DNA from: Trichobilharzia regenti
Taxonomy: Eukaryota > Platyhelminthes > Trematoda > Strigeidida > Schistosomatidae
Length of the DNA stretch: 64,000 nucleotides
Direction of reading: 5' to 3'
Assembly (NCBI GenBank): GCA_944472135.2
Contig: OX235263.1
Coordinates: 13,251,517-13,315,516 of the forward strand
Position 1 is the stretch's first letter, and every line of letters begins with the position of its first letter. Shown here in pieces: positions 56,601 to 63,870 of the stretch. The notes under the pieces were generated by a model. The model ran no database searches. It saw only the letters and a program-made list of their open reading frames with translations, and was not told where the DNA came from. A program made the position numbers and the translations under genes.

Positions 56601-59600
56601 CCTTTTTGAATGGGGCCAGACATCCAGGGCATTCAATAAGCCCTTTGTCCATACGTCTCCCGGTGAACTCCGGCGAGCTTCATATGCCAGTTTGTTGGAG
56701 GTTTGGAATCAGGGTTTAGCCATCTCCCTTCGACTGTCATCCAGTGGACAGTCAACCCGGTGAAGAGCGCCGGGCATCTGCTTTTGCCCTCTCACTTCGG
56801 TGAAATAAACACCTTCGCCACGTGAAGGCAGTGACACATATCCATATAATATGTGTGTTTGTTTGATAGTCTGATATATTTTGCTATGTATATATGGATC
56901 GATATTCCATTATAATTAGCCAATCATGTTAAGACTGTCTATTGACTTGTTCATTTTGAATATTCGCTCACACACTTGTTCGGACATTCATATATTTTTG
57001 CTCTCACACTCTTGTGTGACATTATTGATTCTCCTTGTGTTTTGGAAAATAGAAGTATCATCGCAAACCTAGTGGTCTTCTGATTTCCGTCTTTCTTGCG
57101 TCGGGACTATTAAATTCTCTACCAGCACATAAAAATAATTTGGCGACGAGTACAAAATACCTGCCCATTCGATAAACACCAAAACAGCCAGTTAGAGAAC
57201 ATAAACAACAAGAAACACTAGCAGAAAACCATCCAACACCCTATTTCTCTACATAGATGCGCAAGGAAATGGTGATAAACACTGAGAAGATACATTGAGT
57301 GATAGCCGACATTAGGCCGTCGAGTGGAATTGGAATGGTAGGTGAGAAGGTTTGAGAATAATACGTTGTAAAGCGTTGGTAAAGCCAGTTGCAAGTGATG
57401 GAAGAAAAACGAGTACAATGGGGTGGTGTTACTAGATGATTGGGGTGGGGTAGTCGGCAGGAAGCCTTCATCCTAGGTTTCGATGTTTGTTGGCGCTCAG
57501 CAGTCAGTAATATGTATTTGCAGTCTTGAAGGAACAACTCGGGGTCTCTTCTGCGATTTCAAACCATGTCACCGCCCAGTGCTGCAGTCAGAGACGTTAC
57601 CGCTGACCAACTCCTGTAGAACTCTATTGGATATTTTGCTTGTAGACTAGTCAGTTAATAGTGAAAGAGTACCACTGAAGCCCCTCCCCGCATGTTTCAC
57701 TCGATGTCCAAAGAAATAATAATATATGTCATAGTCAACCCACAACACAGTAACCAACCTTCACTTTCCTATGAGTTTTTTTCATTATCAATCAAGACAA
57801 CCAGCATAATATCGCCCGGTCAGCTACAATCCAGGTATCCGAAGGGAAAAGTAAAGATAGAAGAATTACTCAAATTAAGGAGACAGATATAATTCTGACA
57901 AGCTGGTGAAGACTTTAATTTTCTACTGTCTTGGCACTATAAAAGGCTTATCAATATCCGATCAATCAAAGCGCAGAAAAGAAATATGAAACCAAAGGAA
58001 ATGTGTAATATATATATGTCGTGACCAGTAGGGTGCAGCAGGTCGGATGCGAGGACAAATACTCGCCGAAAACATTGGCTGCGGTCGCGCTATGTCGTGA
58101 TTAGCAGAAGTTAGAATTCGTGGAAAACCATTAGATCGGGTCCCAGTGGCTTAATGGTATATGAACTCGCCTTATAACCAGAAGGTCCTGGGTTCGAACC
58201 CTAGCGGTGGATGCGTACCACTGATGATTCCCAAACTACGAGGAAACAGCTGTCCAGCACTCCATGGTTGTTTTCCAATGGTTCTCTAACTAATGTCATC
58301 CCATGATGAAAATCCTGCAACCAATCAAATCCCTACAAACCAACACTTGAATAAATATGTAATAACAAGGTCAATGTCAGTACGAAAGTGATACTTCACT
58401 AAATCTATAGATCAGAATCGTGACTTATTCTAACATTTCTTAGACCACTGTTTTTTGTCAAAACTCTATCGCATTTCATCAGATAAGGAAGAGTTCTACC
58501 TTAAATAACGCATATTCAATAAGCTTTACTCCAGACCAACTCGTGTATCTACATACTCTTAAGCTAGAGTGGGTCCACTATGAATACAGTTACCCTCCAA
58601 CCCTAGGAGGACTGACTAAGCATACGAATTCACAATCTCCCACCCTATAAAATGTAAGACCGGCGTTCTATGCTGGATTCGCCCGCTTCATTTAAGTGGA
58701 TAAGTCAACTGTCAGATAGCAACTAATTCAATTTGACCTAACTGACAAAACTGAGACCTCTACAGTCACACAATATGAATTACATAATACATTTAGTGAA
58801 ATGGTAGAGCGTGTTGACCACTTCACTTATTTGGGAAGCTGCATCAGCCAACGCCAACGGGTTGATCGCTGACGAAATCTCATCACGGATACAGAACTCT
58901 CATTTCGCATATACCAGTTTACGCCATCTCTTGTGTAGACGCGATAACCGCCTATCGACCAAAAAGACGTGTGTACTACTCAGCAGTCCGCTCCGTCATC
59001 CTTTATGGCTGGTTGTGAGACACAGCCATTGAAAGTGGAAGACATGAAAAGATTAGCTGTCTTTAATCATAGGTGTCTGCGTTCTATCTCCCATGTGAAA
59101 TGGTATAGTAGGGTGAGTAGTATTGAGGCTCGGCTTCGGTGAAGTGCTAGGTCAGGAGGGGAAATCAATAGACGAGGCTGTGAAGCGACATCGATTGAGA
59201 TGGTTAGGACATGTGTTATACATGCGTTTCAAGCCATTGATCGCCTTCGTCGACGGGTAATGTTAGCTGACGTAGGGTCAGGTTGAAAGCAAGCCATTGG
59301 TGGTCAAACCAAAACATGGCTTGATCAGTCAATGAAATTCACAACAGTTAGTTTAAGCCAGTCACGTAGGAAGGTGTACACTTCCTGACTAGTTGGGGTC
59401 CTCAGGACGGTGATAACCAATGGCTGTAGACAGTCAGTGATATGGCTCAAAATAGTTCTTAATGGCTAGCTCAGATGCATCCACTCCTCCTGAGTGAAGT
59501 GTGGCCACTGGAACTGCTGTACACCGGTGCAAAGTTCTATTTTGAAACTAGACAGACATAACACATTTGCCACACATAATAATAATAATAACAATAATAA

Positions 59601-62454
59601 ATATGTAGGTTCATTAACTTACCATCTCCTTCAGTCCATTTTCTTGCTCTATGCGGTCCAACATTAGACAGCATAGTAATACGTACTAAATCCATGCCAT
59701 ATTTACTGACAATCTCTGCAGGATCAATTCCATTCAACTTGGATTTACTCATTTTATCCCAATACATTTCAACTGGGGTATTGGTTGCTTTTTCATAATA
59801 TTGAACTGGAAGTGAAATTATTATAAGAATAGTACCATGAAAAGTATTATATATATATATATAACAGTGGGGTTAGACAGGGTCCCCCGATCTCTCCACT
59901 TCTCTTTAACATTGTGGTCGATGACATTCTGGAATCGACTCTGAAAGGCGTGAGTAGTGGTGCTTCCTGGAGAAGTACTTTCCGACCTCGAGTATGCAGA
60001 CGATGGCATCTTACTGAGTGACAGTATTCAGAATGATCATATCGCACTTAATCAGTTGGCGATCAGGGTCTGTAAGTATAGTATATGCTTTGCGCCGTCT
60101 AGGTACAACGTACGGTTACAAGATTGGCTGGAGCCCTGTACCAGCACTCACACTTGCAAGTGAACCGCCACATGAAGTTTTCGATAAGTTCACATATCTG
60201 GGTAGTTGTGTCAGTGCTAGAGGAAGTGTGATGGACAAGATTTCTAACCATATTGTAAAAGCTAGGGAGGCCAAGCGTCAACTTCAGCCGTCACGATGTT
60301 ATCCTGGCTGTCACTGGTCAGGTTGACAATGATTCGGTGAGCGCAGTCTTTCTCTACACCCGTGAAATCCAGTCTCTAAGAGGCGAGTATATGCAGAGAC
60401 TCTTTCTGCTTATTCAATCGTTGCTGTCTCCGTAGTATTGCTTGCGCTTCGTGGCTTCATCGTGTGAGTAATTCTGAGGACCGGGAGCGTGTGTTTGGAC
60501 AGAGTGGAAACCGCCATTCATTGAGTGTTGTCATCTGGAAAAGGCTGCTTCGGTGGCTTGGACATGTGCTACGAATGTCATCCCATTGGCTTCTGTGCTA
60601 GTCTCTGTTCGCCAGCGCTATAACGTGATGGAAAGTAGACCAAAGGTAGCCAGCCTACGACGTGGCGTCGTGGGATCAAGGATATTTCGGGTAGGTTAAC
60701 ATCGACTGTTACATCACGACTCCCTGGTAGGGGTCCAATAAACAGTTCAAATCGGTGCCTCGAAACTTTATCGGATACGGCCGAGAATCGCAAGCATCAA
60801 TGGCTAAAGTGCGGTGATTTCCTTCTCTCTTCTTTTTAGGACAATAATTCAACGAATGGTGTTTGATCTTGTTAAATATAGCTGCTTCTTTTCCGGATGA
60901 GCATTTCGGTGCTAATGGCAATGAGTGGTACCAGTTGCGAAAGTTAATCAAACTATTTGACTGCCTTAACCACGCTAGATGGAGTACGACTCGAACCAGT
61001 AACCATCCAGCAGTTGAAAGCTAGGCAGTTATCAAAACCAGTGAGTTACAACTCCACTTCAATGTTATGAAGTCATGTTGAAAGTTACAGCTGGTCAGAT
61101 GGAAATATTCAGTACACTGTCTCTTTTAGTAACGGTTGTTGAACAATCAATTCGAACACAAGTGTCAAGAGTCAGAAGGTCTGGAGGATGGATATCCTTG
61201 GAAAAAAAGCGTATGAAGAACAACTCACGCAAGGAACCTTCGTATGTTTAAGATGCTATTCGCTCCGGCTGTCAAATGTAAGATGCTGCTGTGAGACTGT
61301 ATCGCACCTATTGTTGACCACTTCACTGATTTGGAAAATCGCATCAGCGCTAATTGACTAATTCCTAGCCATATTTCAGGACGTTTAAAAAAAGAGCTCG
61401 TATGATATTCGTCAACATAAGTCATCTCTGGCGTAGATACAATATCCTGCTATCTATAAAGGGACACGTATACTGAGCAATAGTCCGCTCTGTCCTTCCT
61501 TCCTTCCTTCCTTACGATTATGAGAAACGGTCATTGCAAGGGGAAGAAGACTTGAACAGGCTAGTTGCCTTTGACCATTGGTATAATGTACTAAGATGAG
61601 GTGAGGTGAAATGTATCTATCAAGTATTGGTTTGTAGGGATTTCTGTTTGATTGGTTGGAAGATTTAATCATGGGCTGACATCGGTTAAAGATTTATTGC
61701 AAAACCAGCTGGGAGTACTAGACAGTTGTTTTGTCAGTCTAGTTTGGGACTCTTCAGCAGTACGCATCCACCGACACGGTTCGAACCCAGGATCTTCTGG
61801 TTACAAAGCAAGCTCATATACCCCCAGTGGGTGCGCGCTGCTGAAGAGCCCAAACTAGGCTGACGAAACAACTATCCAGTACTCCCAGCTAGTTTTCGAA
61901 TGGTTCTCTGACCGATATCAGCTTATGATGATATCGTCCAACAAATGAAATGAATCTACGAAGTCTTCGACAGTTAGTTTCAGCCACGTAGATTGCCTCC
62001 TTGGTATTCTCGGGGGCTAAGAACCAGTGACTGGAGACTGTTGCTGATATTGCTGAAAACTGTTCTCTTCCTTCCGTACATTTTCGAGTCTCTCCTTTGA
62101 CTACTTTTGTGTGTTATACGAAGAGTGTGGCGAGTTGAACAGCTGTGCCACATTAAGACTGACTGAGTCAGTCACTTAATCATTACTGAGTACAAACATC
62201 TATTCATATAACAAGACAAGAAAATAAAAAAAACATCCCCTTCACATCAAAAAAAAATTTACCCTTTTTATCAGACACTGATATTTTCTCCACACTAACA
62301 GATGGAATAAAACGACCAGTTTGTGGTTCAATGTACGTTTGACCCAAAACTAAACCAACTGGAAGGAAACGTCTGAATGGTTCACGACATGGTAGAATAT
62401 TCAAATCATACAGAAAATGTGCAATAAAACGAGCATAATAAAGATGTCGAATAG
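42316..62454 (-). CDS. LARS2: Mitochondrial-type leucyl-tRNA synthetase, 3' part of a spliced gene (six exons)
   Basis: The exons, in coding order, are 62454-62263, 59805-59623, 56060-55882, 52744-52667, 49797-49558 and 42453-42316. Every junction has AG/GT borders and the phases agree (1, 1, 0, 0, 0), giving about 335 codons without a stop until TGA at 42316. The enzyme charges tRNA-Leu with leucine. Visible parts are the end of the Rossmann catalytic fold (HLYYARF), the KMSKS loop followed by LNGIDP, and a helical anticodon-binding region ending VLEQPFPKIRQQ. The LNGIDP-type context is that of bacterial and mitochondrial LeuRS and not of the cytosolic enzyme, so action in mitochondria is inferred. 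Exons for the N-terminus, HIGH motif and editing domain are not in the window. The protein ends soon after VLEQPFP, so the usual appended C-terminal domain is not seen. Confidence 0.92.
42490..43070 (+). pseudogene. CR1-like reverse transcriptase fragment
   Basis: FRPIAIT, then FVYKQGRSTLDAVAAVLYHN and CTFLEYTSAFNSVPRCLL, then after a frameshift LPLPDEINLVKYTQVVDALI, where YADD is lost. Same family as 50000-50760. It lies in the last LARS2 intron in antisense direction to the gene. Confidence 0.7.
43080..43355 (+). pseudogene. RTE-3 (SR2-like) reverse transcriptase fragment
   Basis: FVFLDIRVAFDSLHRAVLWN (motif A), LKALYRNTSGRVRAHN and SGIRQGCLISPFLFNLDI (motif B). It ends before motif C. RTE-3 pieces at 46624 and 59864 carry on from motif B. 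Confidence 0.75.
43356..44529. other. Possible 3' UTR of the R2-like element; otherwise unassigned
   Basis: An AAT/ATT microsatellite lies at 43400-43445. The following kilobase is less AT-rich than the surroundings and has no coding frame of note. Being downstream of the R2-like coding end on the minus strand, it may be that element's 3' UTR. Confidence 0.35.
44530..44960 (-). pseudogene. R2-like element, zinc knuckle and restriction-like endonuclease
   Basis: LKCKGRCGKAETLTHILQSC, then RITHSSRTLRHNRVLN form the C-C-H-C motif (about 44880-44780). KTYCKPDMIPYEHGRTYILD and VKICADHRL give the PD-(D/E)xK site (PD at about 44683-44691; DVK at about 44641-44650). It would nick the insertion site. 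Confidence 0.85.
45483..46244 (-). pseudogene. R2-like element, reverse transcriptase core
   Basis: The 253-codon frame has RLSRLNSQVAFQKRDGCLDA, CSVDISKAFDSVSH (motif A), VNRGVREGDPLSPMLF (motif B), SCISSIAYADDLIIFASS (motif C; YADD at 45781-45792) and GLKINTDKS. All catalytic aspartates are present. Stops flank it. Confidence 0.88.
46348..46638 (-). pseudogene. R2-like element, reverse transcriptase N-terminal part
   Basis: TKYWRNILEQASAVDKKKIK, then VEKVDEALKRMGSSAPGLDG and VTPKALG. 'SSAPGLDGVTPK' is the entry motif of R2-type reverse transcriptases. The frame is lost near 46340. Confidence 0.8.
46624..47470 (+). pseudogene. RTE-3 (SR2-like) C-terminal fragment
   Basis: From the motif B remnant (CTCTCCATTTCTCTTTAACT) through LYNLQYADDIVLLGDSMQAA (motif C, about 46735), QDWQEPVPAFTLAGEPLEVI and YKFVYLGSCVS, to IWKHRLRWFGHVLRMSSQRL and PYRSLFA. 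Several frameshifts. It overlaps the segment at 43262-43350 by about 90 bp, so they are two copies. Confidence 0.78.
47575..47627 (+). repeat. (TA)n microsatellite
   Basis: About 50 bp of almost pure TA after the RTE-3 3' end. Confidence 0.93.
47785..48000 (-). repeat. SINE-D copy
   Basis: GGAGGCAATCGGCAGGAAGC, GATTTCATGCTAGTTGGCAC, then a CAGT expansion, TTCTGAGATTTAAACC (B-box region) and the head. A CTCCTGTAGGACTGTATTGG word lies at its 5' end. Confidence 0.75.
48005..48235. repeat. Fold-back of the SINE-D 5' flank region
   Basis: Arms 48007-48092 and 48148-48232 pair (ATTGGACACTAGTAACGAG against CTAGTTACTAACTAGTGCCC, GTCTAGTCCTAT against ATAGGACTAGAC, AATTCGATCAGTGAAG against CTTTGGACTGGTCGAATTC). 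The spacer is about 55 bp. Confidence 0.7.
48240..48520. repeat. RTE-1 scraps
   Basis: A minus piece (TGATTGATGCCAAGTTTCG with GTGACTCGACAACTTCATCG) and a plus piece (ATTGCAAATGGTTCTCAGTG, GCACTCACTC) both match RTE-1 3' words. Heavily worn. Confidence 0.5.
48605..49320. repeat. SINE-C fold-back pair with a full unit
   Basis: The minus arm is 48605-48872. The plus arm (48873-49320) begins with tail sequence (ATCCCTACAAAACCAATACT), continues into head, tRNA-like part and hammerhead region (CCTGATGATGAGTCCC ... TGAAAC) and ends with the same tail words. The distance between the two AAAACCAATACT words is 418 bp, which estimates the unit length. Confidence 0.87.
49558..49797 (-). CDS. LARS2: LARS2 exon: LAP motif of the anticodon-binding domain
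   Basis: The acceptor is TTTTGAATATAG and the donor is GATTTG|GTAAGT. It is 240 bp, or 80 codons, with phase 0 at both ends. It encodes YLRALADLLVMLAPVSP then IYASELWSGL and ends WFNHWPYDL. L-A-P followed by A-x-E-h-W is a hallmark of the anticodon-binding domain of Leu/Val/Ile synthetases. The reading frame stays open back to the acceptor. Confidence 0.92.
50000..50760 (+). pseudogene. CR1-like reverse transcriptase fragment
   Basis: KFRPIAITSPFFKNDVKVAF, LNDPKQLAYKHNRSILDAAA, then LRLRDYTPAFDSVVPGDILL (motif A, DFDS-like), a serine-rich region and, after a frameshift, NFVKYVDDLTISMSINSQ (motif C; YVDD intact at about 50676). It lies antisense in a LARS2 intron. Confidence 0.75.
50761..51224. 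other. No gene recognised
   Basis: AT-rich intron sequence of LARS2, nothing placed. Confidence 0.5.
51225..52330 (-). pseudogene. Penelope-like element PLE-D
   Basis: On the minus strand: SPLGSLFADVFLSGLKTG (motif B), VYLRYVNDIFIVCGSRDQ (motif C, with YVND instead of YVDD at 52133-52144), then after a shift NDSNKFLDIFLAKMTNGI (motif D) and WAGQYMHFKS. LSNNGYPEKFITKN and a decayed GIY-YIG region follow, ending in the C-terminal TLNLPW near 51230. It has the same order as PLE-A, with more stops. Confidence 0.75.
52667..52744 (-). CDS. LARS2: LARS2 short exon in anticodon-binding domain
   Basis: The acceptor is TCGTTATAG and the donor is TTAGG|GTAAGA. The exon is 78 bp, or 26 codons, with phase 0 at both ends. 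It encodes VNGYYDETFIISAVIARLHE and ends TDLIR, matching the helix of LeuRS in which aromatic residues, T and a hydrophobic A-I-A-R stretch recur. Confidence 0.85.
52975..53060 (+). repeat. RTE-1 3' end
   Basis: ATGGAGGGAGTGTGGCAAG and TGTGCAAAATTCTACG correspond to the RTE-1 3' end at 35043-35090. Confidence 0.65.
53185..53625. repeat. Second Sm-alpha inverted pair
   Basis: Minus unit (about 53190-53335) and plus unit (about 53435-53625) face each other over about 100 bp. The plus unit has ACCCAAGTGGTTCAGTGAA (A-box region), GAGTTCGAGCCCC (B box) and a worn hammerhead (CTGTTGA). The minus unit keeps GATGATGACTCC and CTAAATAG. Both are older than the 25-kb pair. Confidence 0.75.
53606..53839 (-). 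CDS. Unassigned open frame in a LARS2 intron
   Basis: 77 codons with an unusually protein-like LIHCMQMTLRDSLLECTLRL then LFEFLHKQGFEV. It overlaps the end of an Sm-alpha unit. It could be a captured exon fragment or chance. I do not recognise it. Confidence 0.15.
   Translation of the reverse strand: MNLFFTSLRRLPSAHCSMVTTGLNKYISVLLYPSSGLGALIHCMQMTLRDSLLECTLRLLFEFLHKQGFEVILVDID
54100..54720 (+). repeat. Possible solo LTR or other pyrimidine-rich repeat
   Basis: This stretch is richer in C and T than its surroundings and has a TATATATAG box near 54590 followed by a GACCGGCTTCTGG segment. No second copy is in the window and no ends were defined. Confidence 0.2.
54812..55043 (+). repeat. SINE-A copy with 13-bp target-site duplication
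   Basis: ATTACCGGTTAAG occurs at 54799-54811 and again at 55044-55056, bounding the element. The A box (TGGTATAGCGG) and B box (GGTTCGATCCC) are intact. The element is 232 bp and ends CGTGAAGGAGAAAAA. The duplicate defines the ends of the family and shows LINE-type insertion. Confidence 0.94.
55340..55680. repeat. SINE-C fold-back pair
   Basis: A minus arm with tail, hammerhead and tRNA-like part (about 55340-55540) meets a plus arm starting ATGAAGAGTCCCGAACC (about 55545-55680) that holds only hammerhead end and tail. Confidence 0.82.
55882..56060 (-). CDS. LARS2: LARS2 exon: start of anticodon-binding helices
   Basis: The acceptor is CCTTCCATAG and the donor is GACGG|GTAATT. The exon has 179 bp and the phase moves from 1 to 0. 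It encodes VIQGVINWLTKMNRIIDQL and continues in frame to FLKFYESVIRR. The G-V-x-x-W start is what follows the KMSKS region in LeuRS. Assignment rests on phase, order and this weak similarity. Confidence 0.82.
56340..57150 (+). repeat. Possible LTR end with primer-binding site
   Basis: The last part ends TCTCTACCAGCACA, and AATTTGGCGACGAG follows at about 57138, resembling the TGGCGACGAG type of primer-binding site. A TATATAT run and a T-rich downstream part fit U3/R/U5, but no start, partner LTR or duplicate was found. The GC-richer 5' part (56380-56820) could instead be a UTR of another element. Confidence 0.3.
57425..57650 (-). repeat. SINE-D copy
   Basis: GTAGTCGGCAGGAAGCCTTC, GGTTTCGATGTTTGTTGGCG, GATTTCAAACCATGTCACC (B-box region) and CAACTCCTGTAGAACTC at the 5' end. 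Confidence 0.7.
57651..58017. other. No gene recognised
   Basis: LARS2 intron sequence with a 66-codon plus frame at 57692-57892 that lacks motifs. Confidence 0.4.
58018..58352 (+). repeat. SINE-C copy, unpaired
   Basis: From GTCGTGACCAGTAGGGTG through the tRNA-like part (GGGTTCGAACCC, intact B box) and a hammerhead region (ACTGATGA ... GAGGAAAC) to the tail CCCTACAAACCAACACTTGA. One of the few copies without an inverted partner. Confidence 0.85.
58353..58789. other. No gene recognised
   Basis: LARS2 intron sequence. No repeat or coding frame placed. Confidence 0.45.
58790..59560 (+). pseudogene. RTE-1 3' end fragment
   Basis: GTGAAATGGTAGAGCGTGTTG, TTGGGAAGCTGCATCAGC, GLIADEISSRIQNSHFAYTS, then the ETW region and [14 protein letters not shown], down to the 3' end (AAAGTTCTATTTTGAAAC). 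Antisense in a LARS2 intron, ending 60 bp from the KMSKS exon. Confidence 0.8.
59623..59805 (-). CDS. LARS2: LARS2 exon with the KMSKS active-site loop
   Basis: The acceptor is TTCACTTCCAG and the donor is GATG|GTAAGT. The exon has 183 bp and is in frame with its neighbours. It carries YWDKMSKSKLNGIDP (KMSKS at 59741-59755), then a YGMDLVRITML segment and a KWTEGDG motif. KMSKS is the class I synthetase signature that stabilises the adenylate transition state. The arrangement is that of the LeuRS family and all KMSKS residues are present. Confidence 0.95.
59864..60950 (+). pseudogene. RTE-3 (SR2-like) C-terminal half
   Basis: SGVRQGPPISPLLFNIVVDD (motif B), LSDLEYADDGILLSDSIQND (motif C with YADD), APSRYNVRLQDW, FDKFTYLGSCVSARGSV and the GHVLRM region (about 60560). 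Frameshifts throughout. It starts just after a TA tract and the LARS2 KMSKS exon. Confidence 0.78.
61190..62165 (+). pseudogene. RTE-1 fragment split by a SINE-C fold-back
   Basis: The first part (61225-61600) has ATTCGCTCCGGCTGTCAAATG, GACCACTTCACTGATTTGG and the ETW region. The second (61965-62165) has CAGTTAGTTTCAGCCACGTAG and the 3' end GAGTGTGGCGAGTTGAAC. The SINE-C pair lies between. A (CTTC)n tract is at 61493-61513. Confidence 0.7.
61625..61960. repeat. SINE-C fold-back pair
   Basis: Minus arm (about 61625-61818) and plus arm (about 61820-61960). The plus arm keeps CTGAAGA (61841-61847) and GACGAAAC (61862-61869) with outer helix GCGCTG/CAGTAC weakened. The minus arm has GCTGAAGAGTCCC and a worn GAAA. 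Confidence 0.83.
62263..62454 (-). CDS. LARS2: LARS2 exon: end of catalytic fold
   Basis: The acceptor is a pyrimidine-rich stretch ending in CAG before position 62454, and the donor is AAGG|GTAAAT. The 192-bp exon starts with two bases of a split codon and ends with one. It encodes AIRHLYYARF, then REPFRRFLPVGLVLGQTY, then a linker rich in S, V and K. The H-hh-YARF and GxVL patterns match the LeuRS segment that precedes the KMSKS loop. An (AG)n tract lies just upstream in the intron. Confidence 0.9.
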
Positions 62455-62764
62455 CTGTTTGAAAGCAGTATAAAACAAAGAGAGAGAGAGAGAGAGAAAG
62501 AAACATGTCAGTAGAGTAACAACAAACATTATTTACTATCTGAAAAAGGCAGTAAACTAAAACACTGTGGGAAGACAACAAATATTATTCAGGATAGGGA
62601 TATTTGTGTATAACTGAGAGTTCCGAGTGGAGATTCAGTAGCCAAGTCACTTTTTCCAAGGAGATTGAGTTGCAAGTCTGAAGTCCAAACCTTCCTCTTT
62701 TCTCGGAACACCAACGGTTTCACGAAGTTTTCGAAGTGCGTTAGCAGGTAATCGAGTGATTCCA

Positions 62765-63300
62765 TATCAGTTTGTTTATTAGATGTATCACACAGTGAGT
62801 GAAACAGTATTATTTACTGGATGACACAGTTTCGAACACAATTCATTATTGATCATAATCATATCACCAAGTATAATCACACGACTTTCACACTTAAGTT
62901 TTATAGTTTCCTTTGTTCTCTCCTATTTGTCATCGTTAGGGTAGTAGAGTTTTCCAGATGTTTGCCTGGGACAGGTGTTGAATCATTCCTATTTTATGTA
63001 TTTACAGTTGATTTGATAAACCAAGCTTCTGTTATCAATCTCTCCCTCCATCCTGCTGTGACACTAGATTTTAAAACTGTCATCTTATCCCATCCAGCTT
63101 ATTGTATGGTTGTGTAATGGCATGTATTACTATCTACAACTGAAGTATTCTCTAGATTTCTTATCTTATTCGGGTCAACCAATCTCGATTTTGCTAAGTT
63201 TTTATGTTCGGCTAGTCTGGCTGCCCCTGTTCTACTAGTTTGACCTATGGATTTGACCTGACAATCATTTCAGCAGGGTGTTAGATAAACTAAATTGTTT
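62765..63300 (-). pseudogene. Penelope-like element PLE-B, minus copy
   Basis: The minus strand repeats 8455-8980: the TGATTGTCAGGTCAAAT region (GIY-YIG core), AGAACAGGGGCAGCCAGACT, the ERLITEAWFIKSTVNT-like C-terminus and the 3' end with TGTGTTCGAAACTG. Stops and shifts break it. It lies upstream of the first LARS2 exon in the window, hence in an intron. Confidence 0.75.
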
Positions 63301-63359
63301 TGTTTTAAAGCCCCCACAGGATTAATCCTTTAACCTTGTTTCTAATTGAGTTTGTGGGT

Positions 63360-63740
63360 TTGAATGCCAGCCACCTTTATTTCTGCCTTGTTAAGAATTC
63401 TGCGTAAGGTTTCCGAGGTTCCTTCCCGATGATCAAGCATTAGCCACAGGCGTGGCTGGGGAGTATTCCTACCCAAACCACCGAATATATATATATATAT
63501 ATACAACTGATTGGTTACTGTGAGTAGACGGGAACTATCTATACACGTCAAACAGTAGTGCTTACTAGCCAGCCAGATCGAAGCGATGTAACCAACGGAC
63601 GGTCGTTTCGCTCGTTTTGGGCCGAAATCATCAACAATGTACACTGTCCAACTCAGGTCAAACAGCTCAATCGCCTCAAACAACCCATAGATTATGGCTA
63701 GCTGTTTAGATGAACTGGTAATGCATTGAATCGAGTTCAA
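63360..63740 (-). repeat. Possible PLE terminal region with a hammerhead-like motif
   Basis: On the minus strand TTGATGA (63628-63634), a stem TTCG/CGAG, GAAA (63606-63609), a short CG/CG helix and GTC (63598-63600) lie in hammerhead order. The first C of CTGATGA is T, and the base pair next to the core is T/C. A (TA)n tract (63487-63502) and unassigned sequence follow. Confidence 0.35.
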
Positions 63741-63764
63741 AATTCTTTTAAATTGCAAATTGAT

Positions 63765-63870
63765 CCAGTGACTGAAGGTCCTATGTTCGATTCAAGGTGG
63801 AGTCATGGGGTGCGCATTGTTAAAGAAGTGTACCGAACTAGGGTGAAACAGCTATCCCGTGTTCTCTAGC
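63765..63870 (+). repeat. SINE-C related fragment, degenerate
   Basis: GATCCAGTGACTGAAGGTC, ATGTTCGATTC (B-box region) and GAACTAGGGTGAAACAGCTA with TCCCGTGTTCTC resemble the tRNA-like and hammerhead parts in order. Confidence 0.5.

Noticed and set aside
59623..59805. Cytosolic leucyl- or other class I synthetase
   Set aside because: The residues after KMSKS (LNGIDP) and the following helices fit the bacterial/mitochondrial LeuRS type better than the cytosolic type.
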